31,257 nt of DNA from positions 1 to 31,257 of IMG/VR virus record IMGVR_UViG_3300008219_000059; one strand, 5' to 3'. Position 1 is the first letter of the stretch. Every line of letters begins with the position of its first letter. Shown piece by piece: positions 8,306-16,789 of this stretch. The position numbers and the translations under genes are program-made. This DNA comes from a virus. The notes below the pieces were generated by a model. The model was not told the DNA's origin. It ran no database searches and saw only the letters and a list, made by a program, of their open reading frames with translations.

Positions 8306-10219
8306 TTAAGTCACCTGATTTGGTTGCATGTAATGAGATTGTGGTAGTGTACTTTGTGCATATGCTGTATTAATATTACTTACTGGTTGAGGTTGTGGTT
8401 GCTGTGGTACAGGAGCATTTGCTGTATTAGGAAGCATAGTTAATCCTTTATTTAATAACTGTGCCTGATTATATTGAGGTACAGAAGGAGCAGGAACATT
8501 TCCTTGAGCATAAGCATTTGCAACAATACTTCTTAGCCCACTCTTTATATTATCTCCTATATTCTGATTAACAGTATTTATCATTCCCTCCTGATTAGGA
8601 ACTCCACTATATTTATCTCCTTCATATCCCATCTTTGTAGCTAACAGTTTTTCAATATTCTCTCCTGCCTGATAGACTGAAGGATTTCCTCCATGAGCCA
8701 GAGATATTAATCCTCCCTGTGCTCTTTGTTCCTCTCCCCCTGCTTGTATAACTTCCCAAGGTTCTATAATTTCTTCTTCTCCAGATACAGTTGGGAAAGA
8801 ATATTTAGGAAGCAGCCTACTTCCTACTAGATTAAGAGCAGCAGTAGCTACTGGAGGAATTCCTAGAGCACCTCCTCCTATAGATATTAGTAGATTTTTA
8901 AGAATATCATTAAAATTTAATCCTCCTAAAAGATTCCCTACGTTGCTTAGTCCACCCTTAAAGTCAGGATTATATCCAGTCCAAACTGGCATCTGTCCTT
9001 CGAGTTCATCTAACTCCCTTGTCGATCCTACTTTTCCTCGCCAATCTCTAACACCCCAAGTTCCGGGGCTATAGAAAGACGGTCCTGAACCTGACATTAT
9101 ATTTTCTCTGGATTGTGCTGCCCTCTGACGAGTTTTGTCAACTGGAAACTGACCATAACTTAGAGGAGGCCATGCTGAAGCAGCTTCTAAATAAGGATTT
9201 GCCGTGCCTTCTATAAGTGGTTCTACGGGGGCTGATCTAGGTACTCCATATATATCTTCTCTAGTTGGACCTGAAGTAGGATCAGTTCCTATCGCTGTAG
9301 AAAGAGGAGAAGGAGTTATTAAATCTGTTGCTCTAGGTACTCCAAATATATCTTCTCTAGTTGGACCTAAAGTAGGATCAGTTCCTATTATTGTAGAAAG
9401 AGGTGCATAGCGGGGACCACTTGCCGGACTCCACTGACCTTGTGCTATTAGATTAAGATAATTTTCATCTGCCTGTGATTCTATAGATTCCTGCTGTGCT
9501 AATAATGCATCTCTTTCTGCTTGTGATTTTAAGAAATCCTCCAATTGCTTTCTTCTTCTTTCACCCTCTATCGTTTCATATCTTCTGCGATTATCATAAA
9601 ATGATCCTCTGGGTATGTCTGTAGGAATAAGAGTTTCAGCATATAGTGCATCATCGTCAAGAGTGCTGCGTGTTAGTTTATCTAATTCTGATAATCCTCC
9701 TGTAGTAGGGGATGTTGATTTAATAATTGGAACATTAGCCTTATCGTCTTGTGGAACACCTCTAAATGTTGTTACAACGCTTTTTTTGGGGGGTTTAGTC
9801 CCTTTCAATTTAGCCAACTGAAATTCCGCATTAAGTTCAACTTCAGGATACTTTCGCCTTCCTGACGGATCATATTCCCGTTGGAAATTTATATAATCAT
9901 ATATTCTTTCAGTTTCCTCATCAGTAAATCGAATACCTGCCTTGTCACCTAATCCAAAGGGGCCAATGCGTTGTTGTTCTCTAACAGGAAGAAGAGGTTC
10001 TGGAGCCAACGGATCACTTGGAAATTCTGGAGCCAACATACCACTTTGATATAGAGCTTCTGAGGCATAGGGATCAGTTCTAGCAACATTTGCTAGTGCC
10101 TCTTCTCTATTCATAGCTCTCTGCATCAAATCCCTATCTTCCTCCTGTTGTGCTTGAGAGGGTGCTGACTCCTGTTCTTCAAACCCAAAAAAACCTACAT
10201 CTGTAAAGTCATTTGCCAT
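8306..10219 (-). CDS. Proline/glutamine-rich internal virion protein, 637 aa
   Basis: I place the start at the ATG at 10219, which overlaps the previous stop (TAATG) and has AGGA upstream; an upstream in-frame TTG at 10237 is less likely. The protein is hydrophilic and charged at the N-terminus, with a 32-residue tandem duplication around GTDPTLGPTREDIFGVPR. A hydrophobic Gly-rich segment (NLLISIGGGALGIPPVATAA) lies in the second half. The motif AQGGLISLAHGG begins at about residue 500 and parallels EGGLLSLQDGG of the next gene. The tail end is Pro/Gln-rich with two AYAQ segments. Its place beside the other ejection proteins and the shared Gly-Gly motif point to an internal virion protein. 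No family was firmly recognised. Confidence 0.65.
   Translation of the reverse strand: MANDFTDVGFFGFEEQESAPSQAQQEEDRDLMQRAMNREEALANVARTDPYASEALYQSGMLAPEFPSDPLAPEPLLPVREQQRIGPFGLGDKAGIRFTDEETERIYDYINFQREYDPSGRRKYPEVELNAEFQLAKLKGTKPPKKSVVTTFRGVPQDDKANVPIIKSTSPTTGGLSELDKLTRSTLDDDALYAETLIPTDIPRGSFYDNRRRYETIEGERRRKQLEDFLKSQAERDALLAQQESIESQADENYLNLIAQGQWSPASGPRYAPLSTIIGTDPTLGPTREDIFGVPRATDLITPSPLSTAIGTDPTSGPTREDIYGVPRSAPVEPLIEGTANPYLEAASAWPPLSYGQFPVDKTRQRAAQSRENIMSGSGPSFYSPGTWGVRDWRGKVGSTRELDELEGQMPVWTGYNPDFKGGLSNVGNLLGGLNFNDILKNLLISIGGGALGIPPVATAALNLVGSRLLPKYSFPTVSGEEEIIEPWEVIQAGGEEQRAQGGLISLAHGGNPSVYQAGENIEKLLATKMGYEGDKYSGVPNQEGMINTVNQNIGDNIKSGLRSIVANAYAQGNVPAPSVPQYNQAQLLNKGLTMLPNTANAPVPQQPQPQPVSNINTAYAQSTLPQSHYMQPNQVT
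9234..9406 (-). repeat. 96-base tandem duplication within the 637-aa virion protein gene
   Basis: Two copies about 70 bases long and roughly 90 percent identical by eye are offset by exactly 96 bases. Each encodes a segment like PLSTxIGTDPTxGPTREDI followed by GVPR. The offset is a multiple of three, so the repeat is in frame. Confidence 0.9.
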
Positions 10220-10500
10220 TAATTTAAATCCTGCCAAGAAGTTTCTGCCCCTAGACTAACATATCCTGCAAACTTCCCTCTGCTTGCTATATAAGCTATG
10301 TTACCTGCTTGAGGTCGCCCAATGCTTGTTATACATACCACACTAAAAATATTTGTAGATGGTTTTGCATCCACCTGTGAATCCCTTTGTTCTAAAGTAT
10401 TAACCAATACCGCACCCCACTGTTCCAGTAACTGATAAAATTCCTGTGCTGTATATTCTCCAATCCTGACGAGGCTACGAAGTTGTGGGTATCTCGCCAT
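10219..10500 (-). CDS. Small conserved-type podovirus protein, 93 aa
   Basis: The ATG at 10500 lies three bases after the stop of the nozzle gene, and its TAA overlaps the next ATG (TAATG). The N-terminal half is amphipathic helix (TAQEFYQLLEQWGAVLVN), and the second half looks beta-rich (FSVVCITSIGR, IAYIASRGKFAGYVSLG). Small proteins of this shape commonly follow the tail nozzle gene in podovirus-like genomes. Its function is unknown to me. A tail or nozzle accessory role is inferred only from position. Confidence 0.55.
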   Translation of the reverse strand: MARYPQLRSLVRIGEYTAQEFYQLLEQWGAVLVNTLEQRDSQVDAKPSTNIFSVVCITSIGRPQAGNIAYIASRGKFAGYVSLGAETSWQDLN

Positions 10501-10503
10501 ATC

Positions 10504-12363
10504 TTATCGTAGCCCGTCAGGTTGTAATGAAAGTCTCAGTGAGCCATATCTCCAGCTAGTCCCTGCTTCTCCTGAAGAAACCCGAACAATAGCTTGCCTT
10601 CCTCTTGCCCTAAAATCAACTTTCTTAGTTGTAGGAGATATAGTAAATGGTCCTTTTTTAATTTGATCATTTACAGGAAAATTCTGTACAGTTATACTAA
10701 AACCTAAATTTCCTCCAGATAAGGTAAAGTCTGGTATTAATCTGTCTGCAAATAGCAGGTTCGTACCATCGGGATTAATCTCAAAAACAGCAGACTCAAT
10801 AAAAGATGTCTGTGCCACACCATTAGCTGTAAATATTCCATCTGGTTCGTTATTATAAAAGAATGAAGAAACAGAAACTCCTGTGGTTATTGTATTATCA
10901 AAAATAATCTTATCGAAATATGTTGTATTGATACCTGTACCATAATACCAAGCCTGTTCTTCTGTATTAAATATAACGTACCTATCACATTCTGTAGAAT
11001 CTGAAGAAGGATATAACCAGATCACTTCCTTAAATTCAGAATTAATTCCAGCATAAACCTTATCTTTATTTGTAATATTAAAATCATCGAAGATATATCT
11101 TCTTACTGTACAAGGAAGATTCTTTACTCTACCATCAAAGAGATAGAAGTTATCATCCCCCATCCAGTAAGATATACCATCATAATCTACTGCTGCATGA
11201 GGAGCAATCAATCCACAGTTGCTTCCCATTTGTGTAAACGAGAAGGTAAAAGGCGGTCCAACAAATTGCATACCCCATACAGAATTGTCTGTCCAAATCA
11301 TAATTGAATTACGAGATTTTGTTGCACCAATAATTTCTGTTCCATCAGCCAGAATATTTTCTCCTGAAGTGGAACTAATAGAGGGAGTAAAATTATTATA
11401 ATTATTTTGATCAGCCCATCTTACCAATAAGGGATTATATGTTCCTGTTGCATACTCATTACTTCCTAAAGAAATTAAATGTCTGTCATTAGGAGACACA
11501 ACAATGTAGTTATTAATTGAAGGAGAAGCACTTACAAATCCTGCTCTTGGAGGAGTTGAGCTTCTGGTTGAATCCCAGAAATATATCCTGCCTCCTCTTC
11601 TACAAGCAAGAATGTCTTCTCCCCAATTATCTAATGTCCATTGAGTAATCCTTGTCACAATATTAGATGAGCTTGCAGCCTCACTCCATGCCCTGACTCC
11701 AGTTGTAGAAACTCCTGCATTATAAACTCCTGCTCCATATCCTAAACCCTGAATAGCTACATCTGTTCCTGTAGGTAAAAGATATTTTAATGTTGCTGTT
11801 CCTACCTTGCTTTGTGAAGCATTGGCTGTAACAGAAGCATCAAAAGAAAACTGGTTATCTCCTAAAACAGATACAGCAAATGTCCCACCTGTTAAATCTA
11901 TTGTTCCCCCAATTGTTGTGGCAGAGGTAAATGTAATAAAATCTCCTGTCTCTGCACCATGACTTGAAACAGAAACAGATACTCTAGTGGAACCATCAAC
12001 AGTATAAAAGCCATTATTTGTTCCATCAACTGTAACCACAGCAGAAACATTAGTTCCTACAGAAACCTCTTTAATAGGTGTAATATCCAAGATGGAATTA
12101 TCATTGTATTCGTATAACTTTTTCTCTGTTCCAAAAGAAGCAAATTTAAATGTATCGTTATCTGACCAAGCAAGCAAATCTCTTCCTGTTCCATCAAAAG
12201 AAGAAGTTGATCTCTTGGAATAACCCCTTAAATTTTCTGGTCTTCCCTGTCTAAACCTAATTTTATTACCGTCATACCATGAACCTTCTTCAGCATACTC
12301 TGTAGACTCACGGTTAATTCCCGGTCTAAAATTTAATTTAGCTAATCTAGATTGTGTAGACAT
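10504..12363 (-). CDS. Tail nozzle / tail tube-like protein (P22 gp10-like type), 619 aa
   Basis: ATG at 12363, with AGGTTAAT upstream. The protein is beta-rich throughout, beginning with LNFRPGINRESTEYAEEGSW and followed by NKIRFRQGRPENLRGY, typical of the roughly 600-residue propeller-like podovirus proteins that form the lower tail tube or nozzle. An inserted domain at about residues 100-200 holds VSVSSHGAETGDFITF, a small beta domain common in phage structural proteins. The C-terminal part (GFSITVQNFP, FRARGRQAIVRVSSG, WRYGSLRLSLQPDG) matches the usual ending of this group. It lies between fibre genes and the ejection cluster. Assignment rests on length, N- and C-terminal patterns and context. 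Confidence 0.75.
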   Translation of the reverse strand: MSTQSRLAKLNFRPGINRESTEYAEEGSWYDGNKIRFRQGRPENLRGYSKRSTSSFDGTGRDLLAWSDNDTFKFASFGTEKKLYEYNDNSILDITPIKEVSVGTNVSAVVTVDGTNNGFYTVDGSTRVSVSVSSHGAETGDFITFTSATTIGGTIDLTGGTFAVSVLGDNQFSFDASVTANASQSKVGTATLKYLLPTGTDVAIQGLGYGAGVYNAGVSTTGVRAWSEAASSSNIVTRITQWTLDNWGEDILACRRGGRIYFWDSTRSSTPPRAGFVSASPSINNYIVVSPNDRHLISLGSNEYATGTYNPLLVRWADQNNYNNFTPSISSTSGENILADGTEIIGATKSRNSIMIWTDNSVWGMQFVGPPFTFSFTQMGSNCGLIAPHAAVDYDGISYWMGDDNFYLFDGRVKNLPCTVRRYIFDDFNITNKDKVYAGINSEFKEVIWLYPSSDSTECDRYVIFNTEEQAWYYGTGINTTYFDKIIFDNTITTGVSVSSFFYNNEPDGIFTANGVAQTSFIESAVFEINPDGTNLLFADRLIPDFTLSGGNLGFSITVQNFPVNDQIKKGPFTISPTTKKVDFRARGRQAIVRVSSGEAGTSWRYGSLRLSLQPDGLR

Positions 12364-12373
12364 TTAAATTAAC

Positions 12374-13297
12374 CTATCCAAATTCCTTCACAAGAAGAGA
12401 ATCTACTGCTGAAGTTTCTCTCACATTATAAATAAGCAGGTCTACTGAATTAATAGACGTACTGAGTGTAGGAGTACTAGCTGCAGGAAATAAATAAGAG
12501 GCTCCAAAAGAAGCAGTTCTACTTCCTGTACCATCCTGAATAATATAAATATGTCCTGTCTGTCCTACTGTGGGATTGGAAGGACTTCCTAAAGTTCTAT
12601 TTCCTCCCAGTGTAACAATGAAATCATTACCTGTACTAAAATCTACATCAATAGAAGCTGCATCAGTCAATGTTGTTGGAGTAGAAATAAAAGGTCCAGA
12701 GAAAGTTGCAGTAGATGTTGCAGCTAAAGCTCCCTGTACACTTACTACAGAAGTAAAAGTTTTCTTTCCTGTAATTGTTGTATCTGTAGATGTAGGAATA
12801 TATCTAATATCTGCTGAAGAAACAGGAATAAGGTTTGCATCTCCTGTACCAAAATCTAAATCTGCTGCTGTACCAAGCCCTAGTCCTTTAGCATTAAATC
12901 CATATACAGAAACAGCATCACAAAAAGCCATTCCAGCCATACTTGCTACCACAGTCATTCCTGTACCACTTCCCGTTTTTAGAGTAATAGTACTGCTGCT
13001 TTGTCTTACAGTCTGATCATTAATAACGTAGAATTTTGAAACAGTAGGTATTGTAATATCAATATTTGCACTTACAGTTCCTACAAATTCCAGAATAGCT
13101 GATCTTGATTGATCTGTAGTTCCATTATTTTCAGATAATGTAATATTAGCAGAAGAGCAGGAAACAGTAGTATATGCAGCTAATGCATCATCCAACATAT
13201 CAATAACATTAGCATTGAGAATAGTTCCCCAACTGTTAGGATTTTCTCCATCTGCCTGTTTTTCTAACCTGACTCTAGATGTAAATGTACTTGCCAT
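12374..13297 (-). CDS. Tail fibre protein, 307 aa
   Basis: ATG at 13297, with GAGGAAT upstream. The N-terminus (STFTSRVRLEKQADGENPNS, then WGTILNANVIDMLDDALAAY) is a well-known attachment segment of phage tail fibres, which probably binds the tail or nozzle. The middle is Ser/Thr-rich beta sequence. The last ninety or so residues (NRTLGSPSNPTVGQTG, IYIIQDGTGSRT, APTLST-like) form a domain that also ends the 534-aa fibre upstream. It is preceded by the exported protein gene and followed by the nozzle. I infer a trimeric fibre or a fibre-base protein. Host specificity cannot be read from the sequence. Confidence 0.8.
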   Translation of the reverse strand: MASTFTSRVRLEKQADGENPNSWGTILNANVIDMLDDALAAYTTVSCSSANITLSENNGTTDQSRSAILEFVGTVSANIDITIPTVSKFYVINDQTVRQSSSTITLKTGSGTGMTVVASMAGMAFCDAVSVYGFNAKGLGLGTAADLDFGTGDANLIPVSSADIRYIPTSTDTTITGKKTFTSVVSVQGALAATSTATFSGPFISTPTTLTDAASIDVDFSTGNDFIVTLGGNRTLGSPSNPTVGQTGHIYIIQDGTGSRTASFGASYLFPAASTPTLSTSINSVDLLIYNVRETSAVDSLLVKEFG

Positions 13298-13307
13298 GTT
13301 TTATTCC

Positions 13308-13730
13308 TCAGTAATATTTTTGTTTGAACGAGGCTGGTCTTCCTCTTGCTATAGTATAAGCAACAATTGTATTTTCGTCATTAACTGTTCTTAAAGATAA
13401 AGCAACTGATTCAGTCTTAAGATAATCTACATAAGTAATCACAATAGAATATACTACAAATATAGAAGGTTTGGATAACATTCTACATTCATCAGCATCT
13501 ACCTTTTTCTTAAACAGAAGCATAATTTCTGGGAATCCTCCCGTAGTATCAATTCCAACCATTTCCATAATATCTTTTTCATCTTTACAAACTGCTCTAA
13601 CTATAATATGATCACCACTTTTCCAAAGAGGTTCTGGAGCTTGAAATCCTTCTTGTGCTAAACTTGGAGTTGAATAATATAAAAATACTCCTAGTAAACT
13701 ACTAAATAAAATATATTTTAATTTTGTCAT
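13308..13730 (-). CDS. Predicted exported protein with signal peptide, 140 aa
   Basis: ATG at 13730 with AGGAG 10 bases upstream. The N-terminus is a classical signal peptide: KLKY basic region, hydrophobic core ILFSSLLGVFLYYS, then TPSLA before Gln26, so cleavage after Ala25 is likely. The mature part has two cysteines (Cys48, Cys82) that could form a disulfide, a beta-rich middle and a basic end (ARGRPASFKQKYY). It lies between a fibre-assembly-like gene and a fibre gene in the late operon. I do not recognise the family. A secreted or periplasmic role such as envelope modification or superinfection exclusion is possible but unproven; a virion protein with a hydrophobic N-terminus is the alternative. 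Confidence 0.7.
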   Translation of the reverse strand: MTKLKYILFSSLLGVFLYYSTPSLAQEGFQAPEPLWKSGDHIIVRAVCKDEKDIMEMVGIDTTGGFPEIMLLFKKKVDADECRMLSKPSIFVVYSIVITYVDYLKTESVALSLRTVNDENTIVAYTIARGRPASFKQKYY

Positions 13731-13750
13731 CTAATATACTGCTCCTATAA

Positions 13751-14302
13751 TTATCCGCTTCGTGGATTTTTAGGCCAGTCATAAAAAACTGCTGCTTTAT
13801 TTCCAGCATCTAACATCTCTTGTGTAAGAACTGTCATTGCTTTTAAATTATCTACACTATCTTTTTCGTCAATAGCAGCCTCTAATTCTGCAGCTTTAGC
13901 TCTTAGATCAGTTCTCCATTGCATTAAATCAGCAGGAGGTTCCTTTTCTATATCAGCCTTTCTAATAATAATCCAGTCTGTCTTTCCAAGTTCAGAAGAA
14001 AGAACAGAATTAACTTGTGCTTTCATATTATCTTTTATAAAACTTACAGTTCTTTCATTTTTAGTTTGTGTAATGTTTACACTATCCTCTCCTATAACAG
14101 GAGAACCTTCAGAACCAGTATAAAACATATCATCTTGATACTGTCCTGAGTAAATATATGGAAGAATACCTATAGCTTTTCTCTCTGCATCTGTCCAAGC
14201 AGATGAAAAAATACTTCTAGGATATTGAATTCCACTTAAAGTTAAAGGTCTAGGATTATTAATTGTTTGAATAATCTTACCTTCAGAAATAACTGCCCAC
14301 AT
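13751..14302 (-). CDS. Tail fibre assembly chaperone-like protein, 183 aa
   Basis: ATG at 14302, with AAAGGAAA upstream. The N-terminus (MWAVISEGKIIQTINNPRPL, then IQYPRSIFSSAWTDAERKAI) resembles the N-terminal domain of phage tail-assembly proteins. The C-terminal half is helical and contains LGKTDWIIIRKADIEKEPP and MQWRTDLRAKAAELE, a pattern typical of the tail assembly chaperone group (TDW, an Arg/Pro segment, then WR..LR). It directly follows the large receptor-binding protein gene, which fits a chaperone needed to fold or trimerise it. It could instead be a minor structural component. Known fibre chaperones of this kind are usually not part of the virion. Confidence 0.65.
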   Translation of the reverse strand: MWAVISEGKIIQTINNPRPLTLSGIQYPRSIFSSAWTDAERKAIGILPYIYSGQYQDDMFYTGSEGSPVIGEDSVNITQTKNERTVSFIKDNMKAQVNSVLSSELGKTDWIIIRKADIEKEPPADLMQWRTDLRAKAAELEAAIDEKDSVDNLKAMTVLTQEMLDAGNKAAVFYDWPKNPRSG

Positions 14303-14323
14303 CTGCTAGTTTCCTTTCTCTGT

Positions 14324-16789
14324 TTATCGTCCATAGATGGGAGGAAGTGTACCTCCACCACCAATGTCTGCCATTGCCATATAAATTATATCATTTCCAG
14401 AACCATTAGGACCAGAATCTCCTACTCTTACTTTAAAACCTTCTGCAAGAATATCTATATCATAAGCTGATCCACTTGATCCTTGTGTACCGTCGCCTTG
14501 AGCATTATTTAAATTAGCAAATAAAACTGTAGATAAAGTGCCGGGATTATATGTCATTGTTGCTGTGTCAATGATGCCCCAATCTCTAGCCACATCTGCA
14601 TTTTTCCAAATGATATATCTAGGTTTAAAACCTGTATAAATAAATGGACCGTTGGTAGCTCCAGTCCCTATATATGCTCCTACTTTACATACTCCAGCTA
14701 CTGATCTAAAACAATATGCTATCATAGCTGTGGAACTTTGGTTTGTTTCAGCAGAAGTCCCTAGACTGACAACAGTTGCTGTTGGTGCTGTACTATTATA
14801 AAGAGTTGCATCTGCTACAAATGCTACGGTACTATCTAATCTCAGAGAACCTGAAGCTGGACTACTATCAGCATCTGCATGATAAACATTCCAGTCATCA
14901 CCTCCGGGCAACTCCCTTATTATTACCATCTCTGGCGCACCACCCAATCCATGCCCAATTGTTGTATTTGATCCAGTACCAGTATAACTTACTATACTAA
15001 AATGATCTGCACCAGCAACACTGGTAGTACTATTGGTGTCTCCATTTTCATTAGTACTTGTAGTATTGCCACCTAACCATTGCCAAGATACAAACTTTTC
15101 TGTATTTGTATTAACCTGATCTAAGTTACCAACAGTAAAACCGTCAGAGCCAAAGGCAGTAAGTCCTTCTGATTCTGTAGTCTGAGCAGCAGTAGTATCA
15201 GATTCAATCTGTTTAGTAGTTCCTCTTACAGCATCATATAATGCATGAGAATCAGCAGCATCTCTGTTTTTAATCCAAACAAAATCTGGCTGAAAACCTG
15301 TACCAGTATTGGCCTTTCCTCCAGAACCAATTGCAGTTCCGTTACCTGTATAAAGAACTGGATTAAAGTAATCTATACCTTGATAAGTTGGTGCAGTAAA
15401 CTCTGAAGAAGTTATTTCCCCAAAACCAGAAGGAACTGATGCAAGATTCCAAGTAGAACTAGGAAACTTTAAAGAAACAGTACCTGTATTTGTATCCAGT
15501 GCAGGAGTTATATTTGATGGAACAGAGGTAACTGTTGCATTTGTACCACCAGCAGGATCACCAGAACTAGCCCATGTAACTGTGGTAGCACCAGAGGCAA
15601 TCCTACCAAACCAGAATTTAGAATTATCTGCATCATATGCCATTGCAATTCTATCATTTGTAGACCAAGAAAATAAAGCTGATCCTTCTGTATTGTCGTT
15701 TACAACCTTTCCATCATTTTGCATTCCCCAACTTAATGCTGTTCCTCCACAAGCAGCATCTAAGAAACTGCTTGATTCTGCAAAACCAACTCTAGCCGAT
15801 GCCACACTGTCCCAGTTTGCTTCCCAATACCATTTCCCAGTTGTTGGAATACCCAAGGTTACTCTCATACAGGCTCTTCCTGCACCGGGTCCAGCAGAGG
15901 TGAGATTACCTGATGACAGCGTAGGTAGTGTATCATCTGAGTGATCAATATAATTTATAGTTGGATACATTTTACTTGGTGTATTTGTTGACTGATTACC
16001 AGAAGCTATACTTGATAAAGAGAAGTCATTATTATTAGAACTTTCGTCGTTTCCTAAATCAGAAGAATCATCAAAGGAAAGCATAAAACTATTACCACCT
16101 GCAGTAGAAGCTAGTGAAGTAATATCTGAATCTGATTTAGGTGAAAATTCAGAACCATTAGTTCCAAAGGTAAAAGCATCCAGAAAATCTGTTACGGCAA
16201 CATCTCCATTTTGAATTGAATCCCCATCCAAGAAACATATCTGTGCCATATATGCATTAGCATAAACAGAAGATGTTCTTGAGCGTCTTCCAATTTCATT
16301 TGCCTGATCATTATTCCAGTATGTCTCTCCAGCAGAAGAAGGATAAGCAGCACTACCAGTGCTTAGAGCCATTGCAACACCATTAATATAAATACTGATA
16401 CGATCAGTTTCAGAACCTTCATTAGAATCATAAGATATAAGTGCATGATACCATGCAGTATCTCTCAATAAGGCTGTTGTATTTACATTCATTGAAGCAT
16501 TGTCATCCTGCACCATTAAAAAGGTACTCGTAGTTGTATCCATTGCTACTCTAAATTCAGAAGTTCCGCTATTAGCAGAAAAGAAAACCATTTCTGTACC
16601 AACTGAATTTAATTCAAACCAAAATGATAGAGTCCAACGTGTTCTATTTCCTGCAGACCCCGGAGTTCTTGTTAAGTAATCAGCAGAACCATCAAGCCAT
16701 ATTGATTTGGGTATAAGACCACTATTAAAAGTAGTTGTTGTGGATTGTCCACCTGCTCCTAAAAGAAGATTGTTACTAAATACACTCAT
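14324..16789 (-). CDS. Receptor-binding / tail protein with LamG-like, SPRY-like and triplicated C-terminal modules, 821 aa
   Basis: ATG at 16789 overlaps the preceding stop (TAATG). Residues about 25-205 look like a LamG/concanavalin-type domain: SIWLDGSADYLTRTPG, WTLSFWFEL, WYHALISYDS, ISIYINGVA. Residues about 270-440 resemble a SPRY-type beta sandwich (GKWYWEANWDS, RVGFAESS, RIAMAYDADNSKFWFGR). The C-terminal third carries three related modules of about 105-120 residues, each starting YTGNG or similar and continuing with PDFVWIKNRD, PEMVIIREL or PRYIIWKNAD (near residues 475, 596, 700). LamG and SPRY folds bind carbohydrate or protein, so a role in host recognition is likely. The protein ends Gly-rich. 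Domain names are by pattern only. Confidence 0.75.
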   Translation of the reverse strand: MSVFSNNLLLGAGGQSTTTTFNSGLIPKSIWLDGSADYLTRTPGSAGNRTRWTLSFWFELNSVGTEMVFFSANSGTSEFRVAMDTTTSTFLMVQDDNASMNVNTTALLRDTAWYHALISYDSNEGSETDRISIYINGVAMALSTGSAAYPSSAGETYWNNDQANEIGRRSRTSSVYANAYMAQICFLDGDSIQNGDVAVTDFLDAFTFGTNGSEFSPKSDSDITSLASTAGGNSFMLSFDDSSDLGNDESSNNNDFSLSSIASGNQSTNTPSKMYPTINYIDHSDDTLPTLSSGNLTSAGPGAGRACMRVTLGIPTTGKWYWEANWDSVASARVGFAESSSFLDAACGGTALSWGMQNDGKVVNDNTEGSALFSWSTNDRIAMAYDADNSKFWFGRIASGATTVTWASSGDPAGGTNATVTSVPSNITPALDTNTGTVSLKFPSSTWNLASVPSGFGEITSSEFTAPTYQGIDYFNPVLYTGNGTAIGSGGKANTGTGFQPDFVWIKNRDAADSHALYDAVRGTTKQIESDTTAAQTTESEGLTAFGSDGFTVGNLDQVNTNTEKFVSWQWLGGNTTSTNENGDTNSTTSVAGADHFSIVSYTGTGSNTTIGHGLGGAPEMVIIRELPGGDDWNVYHADADSSPASGSLRLDSTVAFVADATLYNSTAPTATVVSLGTSAETNQSSTAMIAYCFRSVAGVCKVGAYIGTGATNGPFIYTGFKPRYIIWKNADVARDWGIIDTATMTYNPGTLSTVLFANLNNAQGDGTQGSSGSAYDIDILAEGFKVRVGDSGPNGSGNDIIYMAMADIGGGGTLPPIYGR

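Noticed and set aside
12570-13016. 148-codon plus-strand frame opposite the 307-aa fibre
   Set aside because: It is a Val/Pro/Ala-rich shadow of a Ser/Thr-rich coding region, with no ribosome site and no neighbours on that strand.
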